Below, one piece after another: positions 22,774 through 29,329 of a DNA stretch of 53,571 nucleotides (positions are counted from its first letter, which is position 1; each line of letters begins with the position of its first letter). The DNA is taken from positions 1-53,571 of the IMG/VR virus record IMGVR_UViG_3300003203_000001. One strand, given 5' to 3'. A model generated the notes under the pieces. That model did no database searches, was not told the origin of the DNA, and was given only the letters and a program-made list of their open reading frames with translations. Position numbers and translations under genes: made by a program. Source of the DNA: a virus.

Positions 22774-23232
22774 CTACTGACCGTGGCCCATCAGGCCTGC
22801 CCAAAGGGCCGTGTCGGCGTGGTCGGCGTCCGAGTTCGCCGTCTGGCAAGCGGCGATGCCGTGCATCACCTCGTGTACCAGCGTCTGCGCGTAGACGTCG
22901 TCGCGTACGTAGGCGACCGGGTTGTGGTCCTTGTCCGTCAGGAAGCAGCCGAGGAGACCGGTCCGCTCACAGACGCGCGCAAGCTGCTCCGTGGTGACGT
23001 ACTCGAACCGCGTGCTGCGCGCATACTCGGCGCAGTTGTGGCTGACCGCGCCGTGCACAGCGATGTAGCGCTCGATCGCGCGCTCGCTGGGCTCGCCGTG
23101 CCAGTCGTACACCGGCTTCGCGTCGGTCGCGTCGGCGGCGTTTTCCGCCGGGACCGGGCTGCAGGCCGCCGCGGCGGCAATCAGGACACAAACCGTTAGG
23201 ATTTTCAGGGTACTGCCGAACAACTCCCCCAA
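22774..23232 (-). CDS. Secreted lipoprotein with HExxH metallopeptidase-like motif
   Basis: This is a 152-aa protein. Residues 1-24 form a lipoprotein signal (TLKILTVCVLIAAAAAC, with AAAAC as lipobox and Cys24 as the lipidated residue). The mature part contains TLVHEVMHGIAAC near residue 120, a textbook HExxH zinc site, followed by acidic/His residues (NSDADHADTALW) that could give the third ligand. It resembles small zinc peptidases, but is not assignable to a family. Acting at the cell envelope, it could cut peptidoglycan cross-links or a surface protein. Confidence 0.72.
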   Translation of the reverse strand: MGELFGSTLKILTVCVLIAAAAACSPVPAENAADATDAKPVYDWHGEPSERAIERYIAVHGAVSHNCAEYARSTRFEYVTTEQLARVCERTGLLGCFLTDKDHNPVAYVRDDVYAQTLVHEVMHGIAACQTANSDADHADTALWAGLMGHGQ

Positions 23233-23281
23233 TAATTCGGCTGATTCGGGCCACGCTTTAGCCCATCCGGAACCGTCTTAG

Positions 23282-23302
23282 CGGCTATATGCTACATAGC
23301 CG
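23282..23302. promoter_or_regulatory. Perfect 7-bp inverted repeat, possible operator
   Basis: CGGCTAT and ATAGCCG are separated by 7 bases, in the 115-bp gap between the frameshifted HTH gene and the lipoprotein gene. No T-run follows on either strand, so it is more likely a protein-binding site than a terminator. Its location upstream of the lipoprotein gene suggests control of that gene. Confidence 0.4.
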
Positions 23303-23347
23303 AAAGCGTACACCTACCTGTGCCCGCATCAGAAGGTCGCGCCGCCG

Positions 23348-23510
23348 TTAGCGGCCGCGCAGCCGCCGCCGGATGGTCATTGCACTGCAGCCGAGACGCG
23401 CAGCCAACTCGGCGACGGCCAGTTCGCCCTCGCCCTAACAGCAGGCGCTTGGCAGCGGTCAGTACACGTTCGCCCAGATAGAGCATCTGCTCGAGTTGGG
23501 ATGTCGTCAT
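23348..23510 (-). pseudogene. Small HTH protein interrupted by a one-base frameshift
   Basis: The frame from ATG 23510 gives MTTSQLEQMLYLGERVLTAA then KRLLL, but turns into Arg-rich nonsense after about residue 25. In the next frame the text resumes as GEGELAVAELAARLGCSAMT and IRRRLRGR, a clear helix-turn-helix, up to the TAA at 23348. An extra base near 23435 (around TTAGGGC) separates the halves. The second frame has a TAG directly before it and no good start, so either the gene is broken, the base is a sequencing error, or a +1 shift is used. Confidence 0.62.
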
Positions 23511-23947
23511 GGTGCCTCCGGCTGCTCGCGACGTAGACCGAGCCGGCGGGCGAGCAGCTCGCCTTCACCTCCATCCAGCACGAGCTCGCCGGCGAGCGCT
23601 CCCCGCGTCCAAACCCGCACGTGGTCGTGCCCTCCGATCGCGACGACGCTGGCCGAGCTGATGAACAGATCGGAGCGCGCCGTGCCGGGTTCGGCTGGCG
23701 CCTCATACCACGTCTCGGCATCGAGCCGGCCGGCGCGCGCTTCGTTTCGGACAAGCTGCGATGTCGTGGCGCGCACGAGCCGAAGCGTTTCGCTGAGCGT
23801 CTCATGCGACGTGAACGCCTGCACGTCGAGCTGCTCGATTTCGCGCGAGTAGACCCAGCACATCACGCCCCAGTCCTTCGGGAGATACGACTCGAGGCGC
23901 TCGAGAAGCTTGCGAACCTGCTCTGTCACCGCCGCGTCGAGGTCCAT
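23507..23947 (-). CDS. Protein with a C-terminal domain shared with 12100-12318
   Basis: This is a 146-aa protein whose stop overlaps the HTH gene start (ATGA). The N-terminal half is helical (EQVRKLLERLESYLPKDWG, then VQAFTSHETLSETLRLVRA). The C-terminal half (FISSASVVAIGGHDHVRVW, TRGALAGELVLDGGEGELLA) matches the 72-aa protein at 12100-12318. The family is not recognised. The shared domain implies a common ligand or partner in both transcription units. Confidence 0.68.
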   Translation of the reverse strand: MDLDAAVTEQVRKLLERLESYLPKDWGVMCWVYSREIEQLDVQAFTSHETLSETLRLVRATTSQLVRNEARAGRLDAETWYEAPAEPGTARSDLFISSASVVAIGGHDHVRVWTRGALAGELVLDGGEGELLARRLGLRREQPEAP

Positions 23948-23983
23948 TGTCAGTTCGCCCCCTGTTTTTTCTTCGCGAGCATC

Positions 23984-24814
23984 TCACGCACCGCTGCGAC
24001 GGCGGTCGTGCCCAGCAAGTGCCTCGGCCTCGGTCGAGTACCGATCGAAAAGGCGTGGATCGTCGTGGTCGAGCTCAGGCGGAAAGCGCGGGCTGGTGGA
24101 GCCCTTCTTCAACTCGTTCTCCTCGAACGTCATGGTTTCGAAGATGATCGGCTTCTCGGAGAACGCTCCGTGATCTGCCCCGAGCCAAACGGTCGAAACG
24201 TAGATGGTTGGCGTGATCTGCGTCAGCTTCACGCGTTTGTAGCCCGCGTTCGAAAAGAGCGTGACATAGCGCCCGGCGCTGATGGGTTTCCCCTGGCGGT
24301 CGTAGTACAGCGAGCATTCGCCAGATTCCGACTCGTCCTCTTCTGGAGCGCTGACGGGCGCGATCTCGCCGCCATCCGTCGGACCCGGGAACATTTGGGC
24401 GCGCTGAACGGCGAGCTGCTCAAGCCAGCCGGCGGTCACCACCAGGATGTCGGGTGCGCCCGGGCGATAGATCGAACGAAAGGCGTCCTCGACGGCTGCC
24501 TCGCGTGTAGCAAACAGTTGGTGCAGCGGAATCGGAACGTCGCGGCGGGACTCCATCCGCTCGATCCGCTGCGAGGCGAGCACGCGAGCACGCTGCTCGG
24601 TGAGGTCGACGAAAACGCGAGAGCCGATCGCCGGCACGTACCACGGGGCGAACTGGTACTCGTCCGCTTGCAGGGGCTTGCCAGTCTCCGGGTCGCGCAC
24701 GATGTACGGCGTGACGCCGTCGCGCGAGTTCCAGATCGCTTCTTTCTTTTCGCCGCTCTTCGAGACGTAGACGATGAGGTTGAAGGCTTCGCGGTGCTGG
24801 TATCGGGTCGCCAT
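23984..24814 (-). CDS. Hypothetical protein, 276 aa
   Basis: ATG 24814 was chosen because AAGGCTAT lies just upstream and the sequence ahead of it is not protein-like. The text is well formed: ATRYQHREAFNLIVYVSKSG, WYVPAIGSRVFVDLTEQRA, then ITPTIYVSTVWLGADHGAFS. The segment YVTLFSNAGYKRVKLTQITP resembles single-stranded-DNA phage-like or accessory proteins only weakly, so no name is given. It probably contains a beta-rich core. It is preceded by the Cys-rich gene at 25026. Confidence 0.65.
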   Translation of the reverse strand: MATRYQHREAFNLIVYVSKSGEKKEAIWNSRDGVTPYIVRDPETGKPLQADEYQFAPWYVPAIGSRVFVDLTEQRARVLASQRIERMESRRDVPIPLHQLFATREAAVEDAFRSIYRPGAPDILVVTAGWLEQLAVQRAQMFPGPTDGGEIAPVSAPEEDESESGECSLYYDRQGKPISAGRYVTLFSNAGYKRVKLTQITPTIYVSTVWLGADHGAFSEKPIIFETMTFEENELKKGSTSPRFPPELDHDDPRLFDRYSTEAEALAGHDRRRSGA

Positions 24815-25026
24815 ATAGCCTTGCAGGTGGAGTGGTGATGGGTGAACAACGGAGCGCCCGGCGGGCGCTCTCGCAGGGCGATGACCGCTATTGGCTCGCC
24901 CCGGCTGTCGGGCACCAGGGCAATTGTGCCCTGCTCCGATGGGCGCAGATCGAGCACGAGCCGCGTTCCGCGCGCAGTTTCGACCCACTGCACGCGCGCG
25001 CCGCAGTGTCGGCAGCGCGTCTTCAC
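24436..25026 (-). CDS. Zinc-ribbon protein lacking a proper stop
   Basis: The first 75 residues form a real-looking zinc ribbon: RCRHCGARVQWVETARGTRL, then LVPDSRGEPIAVIALRERPP, then THHHSTCKAIW. It parallels the protein at 17115-17366 (CKYCGRPIVWAKTAR and a closing HFKSC). That relative ends a few residues after its last Cys. Here no stop occurs and the frame continues for 122 codons of Ser/Arg-rich text that overlaps the next gene in another frame. The true functional end is probably near 24800. Confidence 0.55.
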   Translation of the reverse strand: MKTRCRHCGARVQWVETARGTRLVLDLRPSEQGTIALVPDSRGEPIAVIALRERPPGAPLFTHHHSTCKAIWRPDTSTAKPSTSSSTSRRAAKRKKRSGTRATASRRTSCATRRLASPCKRTSTSSPRGTCRRSALAFSSTSPSSVLACSPRSGSSGWSPAATFRFRCTNCLLHARQPSRTPFVRSIARAHPTSWW

Positions 25027-25029
25027 GGC

Positions 25030-25416
25030 TTAGTACTCCTCGGCCAGCACGATCGTCGTGCTGGCGCGGTCCGGCGCGGTGATGATGTAGAAGCAACGGT
25101 CGACGTAGCCGACCGCGTTGCTGTCCTCCGCGTTGATCGGCCAGCTTGACAGCACCTGCCCGTCGTTGCGCGCCCGATGGTCGGTGACGGCCTGGTCCTC
25201 CTCGTCCAACAAGCCCCAGTCGCCGAGGAGATGGCGAGCGAGGCACGCCTCGGCGTGCGCCAACTTGACCTTCGCGTCGACGCCAGGCGTCACAAAGAAA
25301 CGATGGTGCGCGCGCAGCGATATTTTCACGCCTACGTCTGCGTCCCCGGCGACGTTGAGATGCTGCGCCGCCCAAGCTCGAAGGGCCGAGGTATACACCT
25401 CGTCGAAGGGGTCCAT
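25030..25416 (-). CDS. Hypothetical protein, 128 aa
   Basis: ATG 25416 follows a GTAAGGGA site. The sequence DPFDEVYTSALRAWAAQHLN, VKLAHAEACLARHLLGDWGL and YVDRCFYIITAPDRASTTIV reads as a mixed alpha/beta protein. No family is recognised. Its stop is three bases before the zinc-ribbon start, so the genes are likely coupled. Confidence 0.6.
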   Translation of the reverse strand: MDPFDEVYTSALRAWAAQHLNVAGDADVGVKISLRAHHRFFVTPGVDAKVKLAHAEACLARHLLGDWGLLDEEDQAVTDHRARNDGQVLSSWPINAEDSNAVGYVDRCFYIITAPDRASTTIVLAEEY

Positions 25417-25472
25417 TCCCTTACTCGACTTTCCCGCCGAGGGGATCTGGCCGGCCGCCCCAACCGCGTCGC

Positions 25473-25631
25473 TTAGCGAGCGGCTGGTGCTCGACGCTGA
25501 CGCCTTGCTTCTTCCAGTTCGTCCAGGACCTGCCGCCAAAACCGACCGTAGAGCGAGCTGAAATCGGCGCACATGTCCTTGAGCGAACCGAGCATGTGCA
25601 GCGTATTCGTCGCTGCAGTCGGGTCCGCCAT
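25473..25631 (-). CDS. 52-aa helical protein
   Basis: ATG 25631 follows a very strong GGAGGAAAA site. The short protein is a helix pair: NTLHMLGSLKDMCADFSSLY, then RFWRQVLDELEEARRQRRAP. It heads the downstream group of accessory genes. The family is unknown. Confidence 0.62.
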   Translation of the reverse strand: MADPTAATNTLHMLGSLKDMCADFSSLYGRFWRQVLDELEEARRQRRAPAAR

Positions 25632-25692
25632 TTTTCCTCCGAGCAGGCTTGCGGAACTCCAAGGATCATGGCGCTTTTGCTACACCGACATA

Positions 25693-25718
25693 GCATTTTT
25701 GCCTAGGCATTTTTCGCC
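25693..25718. repeat. Direct repeat GCATTTTT with palindrome-like ends
   Basis: GCATTTTTGCC (25693-25703) and GCATTTTTCGCC (25707-25718) lie 14 bp apart, in the gap upstream of the 52-aa gene. The first differs at one of ten positions from the core (GCATTTATGC) of the 21-bp operator-like elements near 11.0 and 12.0 kb. It may be a weaker repressor site controlling the accessory genes. Confidence 0.38.
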
Positions 25719-25721
25719 GGA

Positions 25722-26012
25722 TCATGCTTTTTTCGGTGGTCGCGTCGTGGGGCTCGTTTCCCACGATGGTCGGGTGGTGCCAGCCGATGCTGGATCGGAG
25801 GGTGCCGCGCCGAGTGCCGCGTCGGCATCTGGCGGGCTAACAGTCGAGCGCTCGTGCGCGTCGTAGCCGCCGCGATTGTACGCCTCCACCAGCGCGATCT
25901 GCACTTGGCGCATGAGACTCGCCGAAAGGTCACGAACGTGGCAGCCACACTCGGTAGCGACAGCGCGCAGCAGGATGTTCTGCGGGTCGGCGATTCGCTG
26001 GCGTGCACTCAC
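25722..26012 (-). CDS. Hypothetical protein of the lysis region
   Basis: This is a 96-aa protein from GTG 26012 (GTGA overlap). The helical first half reads RIADPQNILLRAVATECGCH then LSASLMRQVQIALVEAYNRG, ending in a polar Ser/Thr/Pro tail. No signal peptide or membrane helix is visible. Family unknown. It is the last gene of the late unit before the accessory block. Confidence 0.58.
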   Translation of the reverse strand: MSARQRIADPQNILLRAVATECGCHVRDLSASLMRQVQIALVEAYNRGGYDAHERSTVSPPDADAALGAAPSDPASAGTTRPSWETSPTTRPPKKA

Positions 26013-26281
26013 TCGTCCTCCGCGCTTTCGCCCGGCGGCACGCTCAGCGCGCGCGCAAGCTCGCTGGTCTCGTCGTTCTCGCGATTGAGCCGCCGGATCG
26101 CGCTAAGCAGCACCTCACTGGTGTCGCGATGCGCCCGGTTGAGCGTCTCGAGTGCGAGCTGCAGCACCTCGGTCACATCGCTAGGTGTCGGCGGGCGATC
26201 ACTCAGGTGCTCGGCCTGCTCGGCTGCCTTGGGGGACTCGTCCACCGGCGGTAGATCTACTTCGCGACGTTCTTCGGTCAT
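26009..26281 (-). CDS. Small acidic coiled-coil protein
   Basis: This is a 90-aa protein. The centre is a long helix with heptad-like pattern (VTEVLQLALETLNRAHRDTS, VLLSAIRRLNRENDETSELA). Both ends are acidic. It has a four-base overlap with the next gene. It may assist the adjacent small membrane proteins, but no family is recognised. Confidence 0.58.
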   Translation of the reverse strand: MTEERREVDLPPVDESPKAAEQAEHLSDRPPTPSDVTEVLQLALETLNRAHRDTSEVLLSAIRRLNRENDETSELARALSVPPGESAEDE

Positions 26282-26289
26282 GGCGACGA

Positions 26290-26607
26290 CTACCTTCCTG
26301 AGCGCCGGGAGCGCTCGCTGAGCACGGTCTGCAATAGCGTTTTGAGCTCCGCCGTGGCATCGGAGTTGCCGTCGATCGCCTTCACCATCAGCTCCGCAGC
26401 ACGATGTTGCGCGCCGACGAGCTCGAGCACCTGTTGTGTGAACGCCCGGGCATCCGCATGGCGTCCGTCCTGCACGGCGCTGAGCTGGGCCTGCAGCTCG
26501 TTCACGTGTGCGTACAACCGGCGGATCACCAGCGCGGCGGCGAGCAGCACGACTCCAGGCAACCCTAACGTTTGGAGCGCGATCTGATAGGCGTTCGCGG
26601 CGTCCAT
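26290..26607 (-). CDS. Single-pass membrane protein, holin or lysis accessory candidate
   Basis: This is a 105-aa protein starting at ATG 26607. An N-terminal hydrophobic helix (LPGVVLLAAALVIRRLYA, residues 15-33) is followed by a coiled-coil (HVNELQAQLSAVQDGRHADA) and a basic end (TVLSERSRRSGR). Position directly beyond the amidase and another small membrane protein suggests a lysis role. The topology could suit a signal-anchor inner-membrane spanin as well as a holin. Confidence 0.55.
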   Translation of the reverse strand: MDAANAYQIALQTLGLPGVVLLAAALVIRRLYAHVNELQAQLSAVQDGRHADARAFTQQVLELVGAQHRAAELMVKAIDGNSDATAELKTLLQTVLSERSRRSGR

Positions 26608-26615
26608 GGGGTTTC

Positions 26616-26801
26616 TCAGCTGCAGGCGCGAAAGAAGAACTGCACCACGAGCGCGGTCAGCATGGCGAGTAGGACGTAGCCCTGCAGGTTGACCTGCCGT
26701 TGCAAGGTCTCGATATGCTGCGGCAGATCCCTGAGACGGTCGAGGCGCTGCCTGGTGCTTGGACGCTCCGCCTCGGTGAACTCTTCGTCGGGCGTCATCA
26801 T
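26616..26801 (-). CDS. Small C-tail-anchored membrane protein (XhlA-like topology), holin candidate
   Basis: This is a 61-aa protein overlapping the amidase stop by four bases. An N-terminal charged helix (RQRLDRLRDLPQHIETLQRQ) precedes one membrane helix near the C-terminus (GYVLLAMLTALVVQFFF). The layout resembles XhlA-type haemolysin/holin partners of phage amidases. The assignment is by topology and position only. Confidence 0.6.
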   Translation of the reverse strand: MMTPDEEFTEAERPSTRQRLDRLRDLPQHIETLQRQVNLQGYVLLAMLTALVVQFFFRACS

Positions 26802-27424
26802 GCGCGCGCCGCCTCCAGCAGCTCGTGGATCGGGAAGTGTGGGCCCGGGTCGTAGTGCGACGTGTCCTGGGGAAAGGCTCTCGTGATCTCAGCGTGCGTT
26901 GTGACACCGGGGATCCTCGCTCGCAATTCAGTGGCGGACCGAAACTCGATGGGTATTTGAAGCACTTGGCAGCGCCAGCGAATGACATGCGCGGCGAGGT
27001 CGAGCATCGGGAGGCTGTTCGCGTCGAACCACTGCTCGCGCGTTTGATCGGCCGAACCGCAGAGTTCGATACCTTCGCCGAACTGATTGCCGGTGTGCCC
27101 GCAGTGGTACGCCTCACTCTCCCAGGGCACTGCCTGAACGACCGTCGTCGTGTCGATCGCGACGTGGCTCGACCGGCGCTTGCGCGAGGGCGTGTCCGGC
27201 GGCAGGGTCGCGAACATCTTGGCGCAGGCGAGCGCCTTACCGATCCCTTCGGCGCCGTGCGTCGCGTGCAAGATCAGCCAGCGCGCGGGCTCGCGACGTG
27301 GGCCTCGGCGGTAGAATCGCGCCTCCACGAACGCGATTTTTGGCAGCGTCGGCACCGCGACGATCTGCTTCGGAACAATCTGCAGGACGGGTGTGCGATC
27401 GTCATCGTTCGGGGATTTGGGCAT
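26798..27424 (-). CDS. Endolysin, N-acetylmuramoyl-L-alanine amidase (PGRP/Amidase_2)
   Basis: This is a 208-aa lysin. The amidase fold is shown by WLILHATHG (zinc ligand His53), SHVAIDTTTVVQAVPWESEA (substrate strand), YHCGHTGNQFGEGIELCG, GVTTHAEITRAFP (second His), and HYDPGPHFPIHELL at the end, where the third ligand normally lies. The signature is that of Amidase_2/PGRP enzymes, which cut the amide bond between muramic acid and peptide. No signal peptide is visible, so release depends on a holin. Confidence 0.9.
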   Translation of the reverse strand: MPKSPNDDDRTPVLQIVPKQIVAVPTLPKIAFVEARFYRRGPRREPARWLILHATHGAEGIGKALACAKMFATLPPDTPSRKRRSSHVAIDTTTVVQAVPWESEAYHCGHTGNQFGEGIELCGSADQTREQWFDANSLPMLDLAAHVIRWRCQVLQIPIEFRSATELRARIPGVTTHAEITRAFPQDTSHYDPGPHFPIHELLEAARA

Positions 27425-27436
27425 CGGAATCTCCGG

Positions 27437-27616
27437 TCAGTTCGTCTTGCGGTGGTGTCGCTCTCCCTCGATCTGTTCGTGGGCCTGGGCGGCGGCCGAC
27501 GGGCCCAGCCGTTTAGGGTCCTGCGGCTCGGCGGGCTGCGCCGGCGAGTCCTCGAACCCGATCAACTCGCCGATCGCGCGCGGCAGGTTCTTCAAGAGGA
27601 GCTTCCTCCAGTTCAT
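27437..27616 (-). CDS. Small lysis-cassette protein
   Basis: This is a 59-aa protein from ATG 27616 (ATGA overlap with the lipoprotein gene). The start NWRKLLLKNLPRAIGELIGF is an amphipathic helix and the rest is polar (PAQPAEPQDPKRLGP). It has no clear membrane segment. Between the lipoprotein and amidase, it could be an antiholin or a membrane-surface helper, but the evidence is only positional. Confidence 0.55.
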   Translation of the reverse strand: MNWRKLLLKNLPRAIGELIGFEDSPAQPAEPQDPKRLGPSAAAQAHEQIEGERHHRKTN

Positions 27617-28077
27617 CGCCGCCACCTCGGGATCGGGTCGTCGCGCGGCTGCAGCGCCGTAATCGCCGTGCGCACCGCCTCCTGTACGAGCGGGTCGATC
27701 GCGCTTGCACGCACCACCTCGAGGGACTTGATCAAGCTCGGTAAGCGTCGCTGCCATGCGATGAACTCGCCGCGCTGCGCCCACCGCGTGTAGGCGATCG
27801 TGAGAAGCGTGTGCTCGATACGCGCGTTCTCGATGCGCCGAAAAAGCTCCTCCTGCGCAGCGATGGCAGCGTGGTACGCCGCATCGTCCTTTGGGTACGC
27901 GGCGTCTGCCGTGCGCATCGTCTGCAGAAAGACGGGCGTGAAACGCTCGTCCACCAGCTCGAGCATGTCGCGGCTGGTCTCAAGGGCGGCACGAGCTTTG
28001 TCGAGCGACGCTCCGGTCGTTGCGCAGCCCGCGGCCGCGACTGATAGCGCGGCCGCGGCTGCTCCGAAACGCTTCAT
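27613..28077 (-). CDS. Outer-membrane lipoprotein, spanin-like candidate
   Basis: This is a 154-aa protein. RFGAAAAALSVAAAGCATTG is a lipoprotein signal with lipobox AAGC and lipidated Cys18. The mature part is almost all helix (LDKARAALETSRDMLELVDE, YHAAIAAQEELFRRIENARI). A coiled, lipid-anchored protein next to the amidase fits an outer-membrane spanin, but it is longer than Rz1 and has no Pro-rich core. Other periplasmic lysis roles remain possible. Confidence 0.62.
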   Translation of the reverse strand: MKRFGAAAAALSVAAAGCATTGASLDKARAALETSRDMLELVDERFTPVFLQTMRTADAAYPKDDAAYHAAIAAQEELFRRIENARIEHTLLTIAYTRWAQRGEFIAWQRRLPSLIKSLEVVRASAIDPLVQEAVRTAITALQPRDDPIPRWRR

Positions 28078-28460
28078 TTGTCCTGAGTCGCCGCTCGCAG
28101 CGGCAACCAGGGCGGACGTGGCGGAACGAGTGCTTGCTTGCCGGCATCGGACAGCTCGTTGTACTCGAGCTCGTTCGCCTCGACGTCGAAGTCGTAGGCG
28201 GTGCCATCCGTGAGCGTTTGTGTTCCAGCCGGCAGCGCCCGCGCGATGTCATCGAGCTGGATCACCCCACCGCCGCCGGCCTTGGGCATGCCGCCGACGT
28301 AGAGGTAGATCGGGTCCGGCGTTTCGTCGGCGCCTGGCGTGGACCAGTCCGGATACCACGGATAGGGCTTGTTGTTTTGCGCCGCCCACGCGCGCGCAAT
28401 CCATTCGAGCGTGTGCTGATAGTCCGCGTCTGTGTTCAGCTCGAGGTAGTAGGTCGTCAT
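28074..28460 (-). CDS. Hypothetical protein after the tail fibres
   Basis: This is a 128-aa protein from ATG 28460, with AAGGGA upstream. It opens TTYYLELNTDADYQHTLEWI and later YLYVGGMPKAGGGGVIQLDD. Immediately downstream of the tail-fibre genes, it might be a tail-fibre assembly or capping protein. The sequence itself offers no recognised motif. Confidence 0.58.
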   Translation of the reverse strand: MTTYYLELNTDADYQHTLEWIARAWAAQNNKPYPWYPDWSTPGADETPDPIYLYVGGMPKAGGGGVIQLDDIARALPAGTQTLTDGTAYDFDVEANELEYNELSDAGKQALVPPRPPWLPLRAATQDK

Positions 28461-28474
28461 GTTCCCTTTTCCTT

Positions 28475-29329
28475 TCACGGCAAAAACTCTGCGCGCGCCA
28501 GGCGCATCAGCGCGTCCTTCTCGGCAGTCGTCAGTGGACTCGTGGCGTAACCCCACAGCGCGATGCTGGCGTCGACCGCTTTCGTGGGAGTGCCGCCCAC
28601 GCCGACCTCGCTGCCGATCGCGAAGTAGTTCGGCCGTCCCCATCGATTTTCGGGATTGCTCGCTGGGTTTCCGTCCGCCGCGACGGTGCCAACCGCGATC
28701 CGATCCCTACGAAGCTCGTGCTGAGGGTGTCCGTTGCCAGAATCGGCAGCCAACACCAGACCGGTGTCGTAGAACCGCGGCACGGTGATGTCCTCGACTA
28801 CGCCGCTGCCCACATAACTGTTGAACGGTCCCGTGCTGACGTACAGGTTCGACTGCACGGAGACGATGCCGGTCGACGTCGCGATCAGCCGGATATTGCT
28901 GCTTCCCCCGTTGTAGTTGGGGGAGTTGATCGTCTGTATGAACGGAGAGCCGTCAGTGCCGGGCGCGGCGGACCGAGATCGCGCGACCACAAACCATCGT
29001 GGGTTATCGGTCTGCGACCCTGGTGGCGTCGGGCTCGTAACGTTCAGCGCGCCGAGGTAGCGCGGCCCGCTGATCGCGCACTGCACAACTTTGCGCTCCT
29101 TGAAATAGCCGGTATCGACCGCGAAGATCGGCGCGTTGGCCTGGGTGCCGACGGCGATGGAGATGCCGGCGAGCTGCCCCTTCCAGTTCATCACGTAGTC
29201 CACGCCGGCGGCATTGGCGAGCGTCAGCCCGTACCCGACGTGCCAGATCTCGCCGAGCTTGCCGTTGAGGCAATTGCGGTAGCTCGCAATGCCCTGCGGC
29301 AAACGTGGCGCGGCACCAGGTCGGCTCAT
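28475..29329 (-). CDS. Tail-fibre or tail-tip protein
   Basis: This is a 284-aa protein from ATG 29329 (ATGA overlap with the fibre gene). It is Ser/Gly/Asn-rich and beta-like (INSPNYNGGSSNIRLIATST, YVSTGPFNSYVGSGVV). The end SPLTTAEKDALMRLARAEFL resembles LamG-type or minor tail proteins of other phages. A receptor-binding role is inferred from location at the end of the tail module. Confidence 0.65.
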   Translation of the reverse strand: MSRPGAAPRLPQGIASYRNCLNGKLGEIWHVGYGLTLANAAGVDYVMNWKGQLAGISIAVGTQANAPIFAVDTGYFKERKVVQCAISGPRYLGALNVTSPTPPGSQTDNPRWFVVARSRSAAPGTDGSPFIQTINSPNYNGGSSNIRLIATSTGIVSVQSNLYVSTGPFNSYVGSGVVEDITVPRFYDTGLVLAADSGNGHPQHELRRDRIAVGTVAADGNPASNPENRWGRPNYFAIGSEVGVGGTPTKAVDASIALWGYATSPLTTAEKDALMRLARAEFLP

